A DNA stretch of 64,000 nucleotides from Nyssa sinensis (GCA_008638375.1 CM018031.1:9824062-9888061); one strand, 5' to 3'; positions 49,101-63,249 are shown, counted from the first letter of the stretch. The notes: generated from the sequence alone by a model not told the origin. Program-made: numbers and translations.

Positions 49101-51089
49101 ATTAACATTCTCCTGGCAAAACTGTTCCTGCTTCCCGAAACGGCGAATTGTCATGACACCAGAGATGCTTTCTGAGAAGTGATGAATAACAGGAGCCTTT
49201 GTAATTGAGTCAAGTCGAGTTAGTTCACGAGATGTTGCAAGATAATATCCCTGCAACCAGAAGAACAGGAATCATTGGAATAAATTAGTCTCTGGCATTT
49301 TAGGTCTTGATTCAACAAAATTGCTAGCTATTATGTTCTATTCTGAATATGGAACCAAATTTAGTATTGTCCACACAAAATTTAAGCCCTCTTTAAACAG
49401 AATTGCTGTAAATGATATGTTGAAAATTTGGTATTTCTCATAATGGGATTATTTTTCTGAGAAAAATAAATATATAAATGCTCGGTTACATGAATAAATG
49501 CCCATACCCGGTACCAGACATTCATCCAACCAAGTGGAATTAAAAGGAATACTGTTGGCCAAGCATACTGACATGTGATGATGATTATGCCAAGCACTGT
49601 GATGTACATGGAAACAGTAAGGTTCATAAAGAAAGGGAGGAAGACATCAATGTTGGTCTGATCAGTTGATGCCTACAAAATAAAAGATAACATGGTTAAT
49701 CAGTCAAATCATCTTTAAACAATAGAACTTTTTCTTTCACATAACAATCTAGAGTTAATACCCAATTGTGGAATAAAATTTTCCATTGACAAAAATGACA
49801 ATTCATGTGCAAATATAAGTATCCAATTGATGTTCAAATTTTTACCCGACTTAGAATTCTTCCTGAGGGTGTAGTATCAAAGAATGACATGGGAGCGTGC
49901 AGGATACTGTGAAGAATTTGCCTGAAGAAAATTTGGGCAGTCTTAAGCCCCAAGACTGTAACAAAGATGATTCGTATCAGTATCAGCACAAATGAAACAG
50001 CTGCAACAATTGCATAGATGCGAATGAAGAGAGATGGGTTGAATGACATAGCACGCTTTTCTGAAGTTTCATAAGCCAACCAATAATCACTCGCCATTAG
50101 AGATGATTGCCATAACAGAGACATTAGCAACACTATCACCACCCCCCACCACCCGAAAGCTTCAGTGCAATATAATTTGTAAACATGTAAGCTGACTTTT
50201 CCAGTTTCTCGCTCCTCTTCTTTGATGAGCTTAGAAGTACCCTCATCAGATTCAGATTGTTCTAGAGATTTTTCTTCACCATTTTCTTCCCACTGGTTAG
50301 AAGAAGCTTGGGAGGATTTTGGTGGTTTTGGGGAATTTTCACTGGGCATGGTGGTTTCCACTACTACAAGCTCCATGGAGGTTTCATGAGCAGCTACAAG
50401 TGCTTTGAAATCCATGCCGGATTCTAGTAGATCATTGTACTTTCCTGATTGCACAATCATCCCATCTCGCATGACCTGGTTTTGAGAGGTAAATTTGTAG
50501 TTGGAAAAAAAATGTCTTTTTTTTTAATAAAACCAAAATACGACATGGATATTTAAAAACAAAACCATACTTACTAGGATATGATCAACATTATGCAGGA
50601 AGTCAACTTGGTGAGTTACAAGTAAGATTGTCTTATCTTTGAGGGCTCCCCGCACGCATTCCTGCAAAAAAGTGGTGGGGAGACACTAGATGATTATCAT
50701 ATCTTTTTCTCATCTTTAACAGCTTTTGTAGTAGAAGTAGAAAGCATTAAGACTAATTTGTATACAAAATCTAAAAGAACTACTTGAACAAACAACAGGA
50801 GCATTAAAGTCAACAATATGTGGCAGCATATATACACATTTAAACTTTATGTTTCTCTGACCATAAAAATAAAAAAGTAAAAAGAAGAGATTGTTTCAGT
50901 AAATGAAAGAAAATACTATTTAGAATTAAATTTCATCGTTTTCCAGACTTTGAAAAATTCTTTTGATCCAAAATTAGACCTCTTTTGTCTTTTCTTCGTC
51001 ACTTTGATTATGACTTTGTCAGCAGTGATGAATTCAAGTGCCATGACTATCAATATGAATCGTGTCATCTCCATCGAGTGCCTAAACTA

Positions 51090-51299
<210 letters not shown>

Positions 51300-54200
51300 T
51301 CATTTCTAGGTCTTTCTCCAAGCAGCAGACCCTGATAACTTCCCTGTACCAGTCTGTGTTCATTGGCAAACCAAACAGGATGTTCTCTTGAATGGTTCCA
51401 TTCTGAATCCATGAAGTTTGAGCAACATATGCAGTGGTGCCACAAACCCTGACCTGTTAAGAGTAAAAGCACATAGATCTACTGAAATGATCAAATTATC
51501 CAAACAATGTAAAGCTTTTGGTAGCCAATTAAATGATTTTTCTTTGGACTTTTGGATTTTGAATTTATCTATATTAGGGCATCAAAATTGTTGTTAAGTC
51601 CTAAATACCAAGCATGCAAAGTATTATTAGAATATATAGCACAAAAGGCATCATCAATCACATTATTGTAGAAATAAAGTGGTGTTAATCAGGACGGAGT
51701 ACAATGGACAAGGTCATGAATATTGACTGAGATGATCCAGCCAAGTGCAGCAACCATTGACTGCATCATTAAGGAGGAGTGATTTAATTAAATTAAAAGG
51801 TCTCACAGAAACAAAAGGAACCCCAAGAAAAATACAGGTTGAGCTGATAGAGGACAGGATAGTCTATAATTTTATAGGGCATAAATGCCTAGGTAAAGCT
51901 GAATGGAAAATAACAATTGATGTAGCCAATCCCAAGGAGTTGGAATCTAAATTTCATTGGGTGTCATGAATATATACCACTCACTGATAAGAAACATTGA
52001 GCAAGAAGCCACATCTTGTGTAATTTAACCTGGGAAATACACTTGGAATTGTACTAATTAATAAAATGAAAATTAGAAAAAACATGGACAATTATTTAAG
52101 TATAATTTGTCATTAGTCCTTAAGTTTTTCATAAATAATGTTTGTCTGGAATACTTGTTTAGCTTGAAAACCAAAGAAGTCCAAACCTAAACATCATAAG
52201 AAACAAAAACTACAATCACTTTGACTAAAATATGGAGCATAAGCAAATGGCATGCACAAGAAAGTGAAACTCATTGTAATAGAGAATTACTCATTCTGTC
52301 TGCTGAAAGGAACTCTATCATGAGATGCCACAAACATCCATATACATACAGAAATTGAGAAAAAAATATTTATGACTAGTTAACTTCTTTGATCAGTTTA
52401 TATTAACTGATCAAAATATATATTTTACCAAATCCCGTCTAAGAAAAAACATTGGCAGAGAAAAGACACACATAGCATAACCAGGGATAACACTAACATC
52501 AACAGTTTGTTTATATGAGATTTGTGCAGACCTAAATACATAAAAGATAAAATTATAATTCTAAATTATTCAGGATGAAAATTCAGACCTTCCCCGACAT
52601 TTTGTGCATCTCGCCAAGAATTGAGGCCAGGAAAGAAGATTTCCCTGATCCAACAGTCCCAACAATAGCTGCAAGCTCTCCTTTTCTGATCTCCAAATTT
52701 AAATTTTTTACCACTTGTTCCCCACCTTCATCATCCCAGCTAAAAACTCCATCTTTCACCTCCACAGCAATGCTTCCACCACAACCCACCACTCTTTCCA
52801 CCGACTCATCCACCAGCTCCTTACTTGTCATATATTTGTCCAACCTCCCCAGTGAGATCATTGCTTGCGAGATTGAGATCATAGATTGTGGGAATGTCCT
52901 GATTGGTTCCTGCAAAATCTTAAAGACTGTAGTAGTGGTGAACACAGTCCCAGCATCAAGTGGTACCCTCAAGAAAATTGCAGTACCAAATGTGATTGCA
53001 GATATAAATAATGGTGCGCACCACAACACAATGGAATTGCCAGAGATTGAGTACATGAACTTGGTTAGCCATCCAAATTCCGATTCACGAAAAGAATGAA
53101 TTCTTTTGTTGAAGTGTTCTTCCCATGCCTGGAACTTGATCACGCGCATGTAATTAAGCATCTCATTCGTCGCCTTCATTCTTGAATCTCGATTTTTCAT
53201 TACATTGTATTGGAAACGGTTGTTCCTTCGAGTTCCCATAAAAACAAACACAAATACTGCTAGGAGTCCAACTAGTGCTGAAATCACTGAGGCACCAAGG
53301 TTAATATATAAAAGGACTAACGCGACACCAACTTGCAATGGCATAAGCCACATGGCATGTAGCTGCAGCATCATATCGGAGAGCTGCTGAGCATCAACAG
53401 CCATGTAATTTACAATCTGTCCAACCCCATGAGCCTGCCGAGCAGAGCATGATATCATCAAGCCCTTCTTGTATAAAGAAGTAATAAGGGTGGACCTAAT
53501 GAGCATTCCTAGCTTTTGAGAGTTGAAGTTGAATTGGTGTGATGTCAAAACTTCCATAAATTTGGCAACGAGGAGAGTCAGTACAAGGTAGTATCCTTCA
53601 TGCGGGGAGCTCCTCTTTCCAGAGCTGAAATCAACAAAATCTTGGATGAGAATTGGCCCCACATACATGACACAGAGCCTCACAATCGCAAGGAAGGCAG
53701 TGAAGGCAATGTTCTTCCAGAAACACCGAAGCAATGTGGTTTGAACAGGGTGTTTTGAATTTTCATGAGGCCTAGGCCAATTTGCCTCAAAGAGCTCTGA
53801 CATTCTCTCAGCTGTGTGTTCTGGTGAGAGGTTTGGGACTTCATCAATCTTGAGAGGGGATTTATAACCTTTACTCAGTAGGGGATTCATCCAAAGCCAG
53901 AAGGCTTTAGAGATTATAGAAGCTGAAGCAAAGCCACTTACATTGGATTTGTTTAATAAAGGTTCATAGAATTTGGCGTCCACATCCCTTATTGAATCAG
54001 ATTCTCTGGTCACTATAAGACCGGTTGATCCTCTGATGGAAAGAATAAGAAGAACAATTGACAATGGCAATGTAATTAATGAAACTATATCATCCAATCT
54101 CAAATCCGGATCAGCTTCCTCAAGCGAGATTAAACGGATGATCCCTGAAGCAGTGAATAAAGAAATGATGATAAAGTTTGCAACCCAGTAAACTCGAAGC

Positions 54201-54709
54201 AACAAAGGATGAGTAACAGCTTCAAATCTCTTCTCATGAACAATTAAGACTGTAATTGATACATGAGTTGATGCTTGAATTAGCCAAAATAGTCCATCCA
54301 CTAGCTTCCATGGCAACTGGGTATTTTTACCAAAGGCCAGAATGCATAAAACTGTGTAAGAGAAAGCTAACAGTACTGTCACAATCAAAGAGAGCTTAAA
54401 CCATAGAGTACTTCTAAGAAGAGCTCTGTTGTTTCTAAACAGAGGCCTTGTAATGGGAGAATTCGGTTGGCCATTGGAAATGAATCTAGAATAGAGCTTT
54501 TGGATTGAAAAAACAAGGAGGGCTAGCAAAAACAGGATATCAATAGAAGATAACAGAGCTCTCTGAGGACATGGATAGAGGAAGAGGAATCTTAACCATT
54601 GAAATATGGGTGAAATAGATGAGTCCTCTGAGGATTGTATCACAGAGCTTGAACATGAAATGGTCGTGATCCAAGAAGCAGAAGACATGTTCTTGCTGAC
54701 AAACTTCAT

Positions 54710-55908
54710 GTCAAACCATATAAAATGTATCTTCTATGCTTTACTCTTGCCAGTATCCAATATCTAGCTTTCTGTAAAGAGGAAAAATGAAAGAAATATA
54801 AATATGAATTGATAAAGAAGATAACTCTACAGTCTTCACTTTGAATGAACCAAACCCAGAATCAAAGACACAGAAATAAAACAATTAAATTTAAATAAAT
54901 CAAGATATTTAAAATAATAAAAAAAAGGGGAGAGAGAGAAAAAAAAAATATGAAGCCAGGTAAGCTGAAATGAACAAATCAATGACCACAAGCTTTCTTG
55001 GAAACTGAAAGATATTGGTGACGTTTCACGCGAGATTATCCAATCTTCTGCAGCTTAAATCATTAAAAACTCGGAAAAAGCAAATAATCCCAGAAAAAGG
55101 CAAAAAGGAGAAGAAAAGGAAGAGAAAAAAAAAAACAGAGGTTTGAGCTACTTTGTAGTGTCTTTCATTACTACACAAACAGTCTGCAATCCAAGAGACT
55201 TTTATCAAACACTGTGACGAAAAAAACATCAAGTGCATCACATGACCATGCCTACATTTAGTTCAAATTACGTAAGGATTTCAAGAAAATTAAAAAAAAA
55301 AAAATTTTGAAGATCACACAGTCAGAGAAGATCACTGGTAAATATTATCTAAAGATTGTTGGGTGAAAAAATAGCAAAGCCTTAGAAAAATCAAAAGACA
55401 TAAAAAAAGAAATTAATAAAACAAAACCAACTGAAAAGGTCTGAAACTTTTGAAAGATTGGAAAAAGGTAATTAAATTTCCACATAAAGACGGTCAAATA
55501 AACAACGAAAAAGGGATGATACTTTTCAAAGAATGCAGTTAAATAAACAACATAAAAAGTATAATAGAACTTAATTTTGCCAAAAAACTAGATAATCAAA
55601 ACTGAAAGAACGTGTTCACCTAGCTGTATGAAGAGACAGTAAGGCAAGTAAAGCAACCCTAGTTTCAAACTTCAGGCACAAAGATCCGAAGCACGTGAGG
55701 AAAGAGTAATGGTTTCCGCCATTACTTAAAATGCGTTTCAAGCTTCACAATCACTGGAAATAAAGAGGGACGGACAGAGGACAATAATTATAGTAGTACA
55801 AGAAAAATGTGTTTGGCGCTTCATATATTCCAAACAAGGGACGTCCAGATGTGGTGACCGCCAGGGACAGAAAAGACAGAAGGAGACTTGGTTAGCCTGG
55901 TAGGCTTA
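54710..55908. other. Upstream region of the ABCC gene
   Basis: It should contain the 5' UTR and promoter of the transporter. It is A-rich on the plus strand, with many AAAA tracts, and has no coding frame of note. The GC-richer patch at about 55780-55900 marks the start of repeat-rich DNA. Confidence 0.5.
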
Positions 55909-56224
55909 GAGCATCACCAACAAGGAAGCACTGTCAAAAAAAAAGCAAAAAGCTATTTTTGTTTAAGAGGTGAGCCATCCACTCCAATTTATTTGATTTT
56001 TATTAATATATTATTCATGCGCACTTATCTCTAACATTTATTTTAAATTTAATCATAAATAATAAAATTTTCAACATATAAATATAAATGTTATAAAAAA
56101 AGAATTTAAAAATTAACTGAAAAAAAGATAAATAAATAAATTAGTAGCAAGAGAAAAAAAATGTAAAAAAATATTAAAATATTAAATAAATATTCTCTCA
56201 ATATCAATAGTAAAATGATATCTT

Positions 56225-56470
56225 TGGTTAATACTTCGTTTGGATAAGTACGAGAGAAAAGAATGGAAATGAGAGTATTAGTTATGAGGGAGAGGGAGAG
56301 GAGAGGAGAGGAGAGAATAATCCCTCATTTATGTTTGGATAACTAATGAAAGGAAATGAGAAGAAAGACTAATATAATCCTTTCATCTTGTTTGGAAATG
56401 ATAAAGGAGAGAAAGGAAAGGAAAGAATTTTATATTATTTTATTATTATACCCTTTAGATGCCTTAGGAT
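56225..56470. mobile_element. MITE, copy B, reverse orientation to copy A
   Basis: From cgtttggataagtacgaga to the atgccttaggatag phrase, this matches the reverse complement of about 24740-25112, sharing aatccctcatttatgtttgg and tgtttggaaatgataaagg. The rest of the element beyond 56470 is too diverged or missing. Confidence 0.7.
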
Positions 56471-56699
56471 AGAAATGTCATTTTAACCATTCCAATCTAG
56501 CAATAAATTTCAATTAATTTAGTCTCGCACTACATGAAAAAGGAAGATAGATACAAACAATTAATATATCATGCATAAAATTAAAATACCACAATGATAC
56601 AAATATATAATACTAGAGTTTCAACTATCAAGGGTTTAAAATTGTAAAATATAATCTAAAATAAATTTTTAAAAAATTTATTTATACATTAATATAATT

Positions 56700-56905
56700 C
56701 CAAGAACCGGTTCGTTGAACCGGTGACCCACGTATCGGCGTCACCCGAATTCGACGGTTCGAACCGGCCGATTTTAACGGTTGGTTTGTTATTTTTAGAA
56801 GGTTTTTGAACTTATAAGCGGATTTTATGTGTTAAACCGAACCGTTTTATGAACCGATCAACAGTTCAACCGGTTGAACCGACCGGTCTGATCTAGATTT
56901 TAAAA
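56700..56905. repeat. CCGGTT-rich element fragment
   Basis: Repeated (g)aaccggt and ggttcaaccggttgaacc-like palindromes occur in an otherwise AT-rich region, ending in attttaaaacattggtt. This composition is seen in common plant MITEs; no termini were defined. Confidence 0.45.
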
Positions 56906-57669
56906 CATTGGTTAGAGGTCATTAATAAATGTATAAATATTATAATAATATCCAAAAAAAAAAAAATAACAATTTATTTTAGATCCGAAAATAAATTCTC
57001 TAAGTTGCTCTCAGCCATCTCATGAAATGAGACTCCAACAAATTCTTTTGATGTCAATCCACGAGATGTCGAGCGGTATAAAATGATTTGCCGCTCGTTT
57101 TTCCTGTGGATCGGTATAAAATGATTTATGACTCGTTTTTCCTGACGGTTAGCAACAGCTCCGCAGTTGAATTTTTTATTTTATTGTATTTGCTTCAAAG
57201 TTCCAACAGCAAATTGCAAAGAAGCAAAATAAGAAATTCCAATAGTAACATAAGGAATAGTAAAACTGTGACTAACCGTAAAAAATAAAAATCTGAGCTA
57301 TAATTACAATTGTGTTTTATTTTATTTGATTACTTTATAATTCTCAATGATCATTTAAAGTTTTGAATCAATTTCATTTCTCAATTCTTTCATTTAAATG
57401 AAAAAATTATTTTTTTGACAGAATTTTTTAAAATAAAATTAGAGGGAAATTGGAGATACTCAAATTGGAATTTTGATTAAAAAAATTAGGAAGAAGTTAA
57501 AATGAAAATTATAAATAAAGTTAAAAAATAATAAAATATTGATATTCGAAGAGTCTCTTGGATATGATCTAATATTTTCGATATAAAATGACTCTTCAAA
57601 GTGTGACATAGATCACTTTAGTATAATTTTAAAGAAAAAATTAGAAGAGTCCATGTGGAGATGTTCTTA

Positions 57670-58255
57670 GAGTATCTCCAACGATGTTAACCATTTTGGC
57701 TAGTTATTTTAGCTAAAATCTTTCATTTTTATTTTAGCTAATCACTTTTTAAAGGCTAAATCCAACTGTATTCCCTATTTTAACTATATACAATTTTGAA
57801 TTCAATATATTCTAACAATTAAATTCAAAATATTTTTTAAAGGTCATATTTTTTTTAAAAAATAAAACACAATAAAAATATATTAAAAATAATTATAAAA
57901 ATTAATACAATTCAAAAATGTCTAAACCATGACATCATTAGAAGGTTAATATAATTAATTAATATTATGTTAACCTTTTAGTTAGATTAATATAATAATT
58001 TAAGTGAATGTTCTACACCATTAACATATATATTATGTTAACTATTAATATATATACACACACAGAGATATATATATATATATATTAATAAAAATAAGAT
58101 ATAGCTAGCCATTTGGACTATTTATTAATAGCTAGTAGGATAACTCAAAACTATTTTAGCTAGCTTGATGGCTTGTTTGTTGAAGTAGTTTTATTGAGCA
58201 AAGATTAGTTATTTTAGTTAACAAGGTCATATAGCTAGACTACCGGGGATGCTCT
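57670..58255. mobile_element. PIF/Harbinger-like MITE with TTA target duplication
   Basis: The left end GAGTATCTCCAACG and the reverse-complemented right end GAGCATCCCCGG form short inverted termini. TTA occurs at both flanks (57667-57669 and 58256-58258). The 586-bp body is AT-rich with repeated tagctagt/ttagcta motifs and no ORF. A compound AT/AC microsatellite sits at about 58048-58085. Confidence 0.75.
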
Positions 58256-58357
58256 TATTAATACTACAGTAGCTACACTACCTTATATTTAGTTAGAAAA
58301 AAACACTGCATTTGTTACTCCAAGATACAATAGAATGGGACCACTGTACAACACTCG

Positions 58358-58475
58358 GAGGTGTGGCCAATTGTAAAGATGTTGAGTATAAAATTCAAAT
58401 ATCTCAAGTTCGAGTTTTTTTTATAACGATTATTGACAGTAAGAGTTTAAAGGGTAAGTCTGACAGCCACAAAAA
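58358..58475 (+). mobile_element. SINE-like unit, second copy of the 33440 family
   Basis: Shares the phrase gagtataaaattcaaatatc and the following ctcaagttcgagtttt with 33465-33500. The A-box-like tgtggccaattgtaaag lies upstream at the same spacing. Confidence 0.5.
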
Positions 58476-59034
58476 ATAAAACTTAATCTGATGTGCATAA
58501 GCTAACTCTGAATATTTATAATCCATCTATCAAAGAATGGGACCACTATAGAGTGAATAATGAACCTCTCCTCTTACTTCAATAAGTGAAGGGCGGAACT
58601 AGGAAAAAAAATTAGATGGGGACTAAAAAATTTTAGTCGGAATTTTGGGTAAGGTTAAAATTTTTAGGTGAAAATGACATAAATTATGATAAAAATTAGA
58701 TTGGACCAAATTTTTTGGGTGTGGGTTAAAGTTTTTAGTAATAAATGAGAAAAATAATGAATCAAAATTAGAATCAAACCTTTAGAGTGGACTAATTTGA
58801 AAAAAGTCAAAATTTTACATGTATAAAAAATATTTCCTAAATTCGGGGTGGGTTAAAGCCCAACCTAGCCCCACATGTTGTTCCACCCTTGAAAATGTGT
58901 ACACGTCTATTGTTAAAAATAATGGCCAACATTGGCCGAGTGTTGTCTCATGCCTTTTCTCTTATGAGATGTTACCGTTTCAAATCTTTTTAAAATAGGA
59001 AGGGTGTAATATTATGTTAATTTTTCAATTATGA

Positions 59035-59320
59035 GTTGGGTTTGTTGATGGTGTGGTTGATTCTGAGTAATGAATTATGTTTGTTTGTAAATAATATACT
59101 TGTAAATGGTTAGGTTTGTTTGTGATATGGTTGATTTCTAGTAACGAGCTGAAATTGTTTATAAAATATATATTTGTGGACTTGTTGATGGTGTGGTTGA
59201 TTCCAGATGTAGACCATGCTTGTTTGTAAATAATATACTTGTAAATAGTTAGACTTGTTCGTGTATGGTTGATTTTTTGTAATGTTTGTAAATTATATAG
59301 CTGTAAACATATACTTCTTA
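59035..59320. repeat. Diverged tandem array around a gtttgt...ggttgatt core
   Basis: Four or five degenerate units of roughly 60-65 bp repeat gt(t)tgttgatggtgtggttgatt or shorter forms and tgtttgtaaataatatacttg. Copies vary in length, so the array is old. No gene overlaps it. Confidence 0.65.
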
Positions 59321-59629
59321 TGTTGGAATGTTAAAAAAACAAAAAACTATTCAAAAAAATATAATGTTATTATAAAATTGAGTTTATGCAAAATAATTTT
59401 TTTAATAATTGAATAATTTAGAAATTGATATTTTATTAATTTTATTTGGTTTTTTTAGTTCTCATCTAATAATTAAAAAATTTTGTCCCATATAAATTTA
59501 AGTTTACAGTAATATCAATTATATGATTTAAAATGCAGTAGTGATATATTTCTCATCTATTTTTCCCCATTTATGTTGCCGCCTTACGAGGTAAATAGAA
59601 AAGGAATGAGAGAAAATTTTTAAATTTTT

Positions 59630-60190
59630 CTAGTAAGATTATAAATAATGTTAATGAAAGTTGAGATGGGAGTCAAAAGTGAGAGAAAAAGGTCAAACAA
59701 ACATAGCATTGATTTTTAAAAAGTTATTATTAATACAATATTACATCAATACTACATTAATTATAATAAAAATTTAAAAAATATTGGCAGACCATACCAC
59801 CACATAAGTTATTCACTTTTTCTATAAGATTGTAAATAATGTTTTTATTTTTTATTTTTATGTATTGATAGAAGTGTTTGGGTCAATATACGCGCCCTAA
59901 ACTAAGTCCCGTATTTGTGAGAGTCAAACTTATTTTTAAATTCTAAATTGTAAATAATGTTCTACCACATAAATTATTCACTTTTTTTTTTTTTTCTAAA
60001 ATTGTAAATAATGATAATGTAGATTAAGATAGATGTCAAAACATAAGCATATTTCTTAAAAAAAATTATTAATAATATCGTATTACACCATACTACATTA
60101 ATTAAAATAAAAATTTATAAATATTGGCAGACTATGCCAGCACATAGCATTAAACTTCAAAAAAAAAAAAGAAAAATTATTAATATAATA
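59630..60190. repeat. Diverged direct duplication of about 340 bp period
   Basis: The phrase atattggcagac(c/t)at occurs near 59780 and 60120, each preceded by tacattaatta and followed by a ccacata/gcacata segment. The phrase attgtaaataatg likewise recurs near 59830 and 60000. Confidence 0.6.
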
Positions 60191-61259
60191 TTAAATAGCA
60201 AACTCAATATGATACTCTCATTACTATAGAATCTAAGAAGATAATTGCTTTTGTCAGTACCAAAAGTGATAATAAAGTAGAATACTATTATTAGAACGGA
60301 CCTTACAAATTAGAGTGATTTATACATAGTCATTCCAAGTCTAGGTGTACATTAAACCCCTAGCATGATACTCTAATTAAAATTAAAGTATAATACAAGT
60401 CTTGGATACATTATCATAGAAGTGCTGTTCTTCAAGATGAATGGCTTATTCAATTGATACAAATATCTATTTTTTATATAAATGGAGTAAATTTGATTAT
60501 AAAATTTTTTACACAGTCACATAAAATTTTTTTTAAAAAAATGTAACATTTTCAGATGTAGCAGTTATATTAATATCAATAATACTATGAATACATAGGA
60601 CCTGTTCAGAAAAGGTTAGAATCGATTCTGTAAAATATAAATAAATTAGTTTTACATTTTTTACTATTTAGTAAACATATTTTAATAGTATATTAATTCA
60701 TATCTGATTTTAAAAAATACTTAAAATTTGAATAAAATTAAATTAAAAAAAATATAATTTTTTGAAAATTTAAATAACTTCATAGAAGTATTCTAACTTA
60801 ATCTAATTTGAAAATTTTTTATTTATCCGAACAAACTTTAATCTATTTTATTCAATTTTAACCTTTTTGATCGGCATGGGTATCGATGCTTGAAAGGCTA
60901 TCAACGGACTGACTTTATTGTAACATTATTGGTGGCTGTTACATTTAATGTAGCACACACTTTATTGTAGCCGCATCCATTGAACCAACAATTCATTTAT
61001 TGTCTCTTTAATTTATAGTATAATTTTTTTTTTTTAAGAGACAGAGACTTGAATCCCCATTCTTTGTATAAAATGGTAAGGGCACGTTTGCCGGGTCCAA
61101 GCCTATTGCATTTCTATATTTTGTATAATAAATATAATAGAAATCTTAACTCTAAAGAAATGACTAGTCTAACAATAAGTACTAATAATCATTATTTTTA
61201 TAACATAAGAAAGGAGATTCATTTTAATGAAATGAGACTAAAAAATAAATAAATAAAAA

Positions 61260-61445
61260 CACATGTATATAATATATATATATACACACAAATATCTAAG
61301 TATATATACATAAATATATTTATTTATATACTAAAATAAATATATGTATATATATACACACATATACATAAATAATTCTGTATATATATACACTATAACA
61401 TATATGTGCATAAAAATGCTTAAATAAATATATACACAAATAATT
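61260..61445. repeat. Low-complexity AT/AC-rich tract
   Basis: Dense alternating tatata and acacac runs such as atatatatatacacacaa and tatatatatacacacat. No gene-like content. Confidence 0.85.
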
Positions 61446-61879
61446 ATATATAAATTATAAAATCAACGTACCAAATATGGTCTAAATTTCTTAAACAAGT
61501 AAATCATGAAATGACTCTTTTATCGATTTATTGTCCTATTTAGTTTTGATGGGTATGATTTTACCGCAGTGTTACAATATTTTTACTTAATAAGATTTGT
61601 AAATTAGTGAATTGTGAAATTATCATATTTAATATGTATATTTAAGATGGAAAAAAGAAAAAGTCACTATTTGAAATGAATTGAAAAGTAGATTTAAATG
61701 AGCATGTCGAAAAGAAAGAAAGAAGTGTTAGTGTGTCAATACTTTACGTTAAGAGAACTTTTATGCCGAAACAGCGGCCAACAATGGAGCAAATTAGAGA
61801 GAAGAGAACCTTTAGTGATCGTTGAATCCCTCACTCCCTCCCGAGCTAGGAAGGTGGCTAATGGCAGACACTGTAGCGG

Positions 61880-62200
61880 TTGCTTTTGAGAGGAGACCCT
61901 TGTGTGGGTTGTTATTTTATTTCCATCAACTCTTAAACATTACCGGTTCACGAAGATTAGACGTATATAATTTTATTCTCACAAACAAAAAGATTATTTT
62001 TGTGACTTGAATTTGTAAATTTCAAGTCATAATAGAGCAATTTTGAGAGGAGACATTTATGTGGGATGTTTTGTTTCCATTAACTCTCAAACATTATGAG
62101 TTCAGGAGGATTAGATGTATATAATTTTATTTTCACAAATAAAGATGTTATTTTTGTAACTCGAATTTGTAAATTTTAGGTCATAATGGAGCAATTTTAA
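61880..62200. repeat. Tandem duplication of about 155 bp
   Basis: Two copies (from about 61886 and 62042) share ttttgagaggagac, the aactct(t/c)aaacatta phrase, gtatataattttatt and aatttgtaaattt. Similar pieces recur at 63135 (gcttttgagaggagacca) and 63570, so the parent is a dispersed repeat. Confidence 0.75.
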
Positions 62201-62421
62201 CATTGTACTATCGCCCACTCTCTTTTGTTTTTATTTTTTGTTAACTGAAAAAAATGATCATGTCTTGTAAAAATGGTTTGTGGGTTTTTTGTTTTTGTTT
62301 TTCTTGGTAGTAAGAACGAAACAAGAAACACATAGAAGAAAACACACAAGTCGTAGCCTATGATCCTCTCTCAAGGCTACCAGCATCAAGTTAGCCTTTA
62401 AGTGGTTTAACACCCCATCAG

Positions 62422-62717
62422 AATTAGGTTGTGTTGTTGTTGGTGCCCTAGATTAGCCATGTAATCAGGTTGTGTTGTTCTTAGTGCCCTATATTAGCTA
62501 TGTAATCAGCACTCCTATTGTCCTCTATAAGGAAATTCGCAAAACTGCACTCTTGCAAGTATGTATCATATAACTTGCTATCTTTAATCATCGCCTCATA
62601 GAGGGAAGAGTCTCCGTCTTTTTGCAGCAGGAGGATGACATTCATGCAGTGAGATTCCACAATCACTATAGTTAACCAAAAAGAAAAAAAAAAGTTTTGT
62701 CTAGTAAAAGTAGTCAA
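62422..62717 (-). mobile_element. LINE relic: RNase H-domain tail of a non-LTR retrotransposon
   Basis: An open frame at 62717-62481 encodes VESHCMNVILLL, then YEAMIKDSKL, then CSFANFLIEDNRSADYIANIGH in pieces. The order acidic-xx-Cys/Ser, a charged helix, and the R-x-ADx(I/L)A motif is typical of the RNase H_3 domain at the end of plant LINE polyproteins. The 43-bp segment coding the end is duplicated in tandem (about 62422-62464 and 62465-62508). No reverse transcriptase domain is in the window. Confidence 0.65.
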
Positions 62718-62785
62718 TATTGAAAATATAATTTTGAATGTTTCTATAATACATAATTATCTTGTTGCATACAATTATATATTAA

Positions 62786-63104
62786 TGTGTCTAGAAACTT
62801 CAAGGGTTCTCTAAGAATTCTGAAGGTAGTCTAAAAATTTTAAATGATGTTTAAGAATTCTAAAGGTTGTATTCAAATATTTATGTAATCCTAATCCTAT
62901 ATAAAGAAATATATAGACTGCATATGTATGAGAATCAAAGAAAAAAAAAGAGAGAAGTAATATAAATATATTTGTGAAGGAAAAAAAGTTCTCAGAAAAT
63001 TAGTACAAAGTTCTGTAAAGCCTATGACTGCATGTACACCTCCAAATACATGCACGTTTAAGCAACTCCATATAATAACATAGTACTCTTAAAAAATTTC
63101 AACA
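62786..63104 (+). mobile_element. Copia-like LTR followed by a primer-binding site
   Basis: Begins TGTGTCTAG and ends TTTCAACA, then tggtattagagtt (63105-63117), which resembles the initiator-Met tRNA primer site TGGTATCAGAG of plant copia elements. A TATA-like cctatataaagaa lies at about 62894. The internal region does not code and no downstream LTR was identified. Confidence 0.6.
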
Positions 63105-63249
63105 TGGTATTAGAGTTTGTGAAAATTTAACAGTCAGTGATTGCTTTTGAGAGGAGACCATAGAATGGGTTAATGCTTCAACTTGTATCAAAATAACAAA
63201 TACTGTGATGGTCATGTCTTGTAAATTTGTTATATGCACATAACTCTAT

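Larger units (their letters stand above)
55909..57666. mobile_element. Possible PIF/Harbinger-like element with nested insertions
   Basis: Left end gagcatcaccaac follows TTA (55906-55908). Right end reverse-complements to gaacatctccac and is followed by TTA (57667-57669). A TTA duplication and GAGCATC(A/T)CCA ends suit PIF/Harbinger. Inside lie a second MITE copy (56225-56470) and a CCGGTT-rich segment (56700-56890). The two ends may instead belong to different elements. Confidence 0.35.

Noticed and set aside
59040..59065. gtttgttgatggt resembling part of a miR827 target
   Set aside because: It is a unit of a degenerate tandem array 20 kb from NLA and the match stops after about 13 bases.
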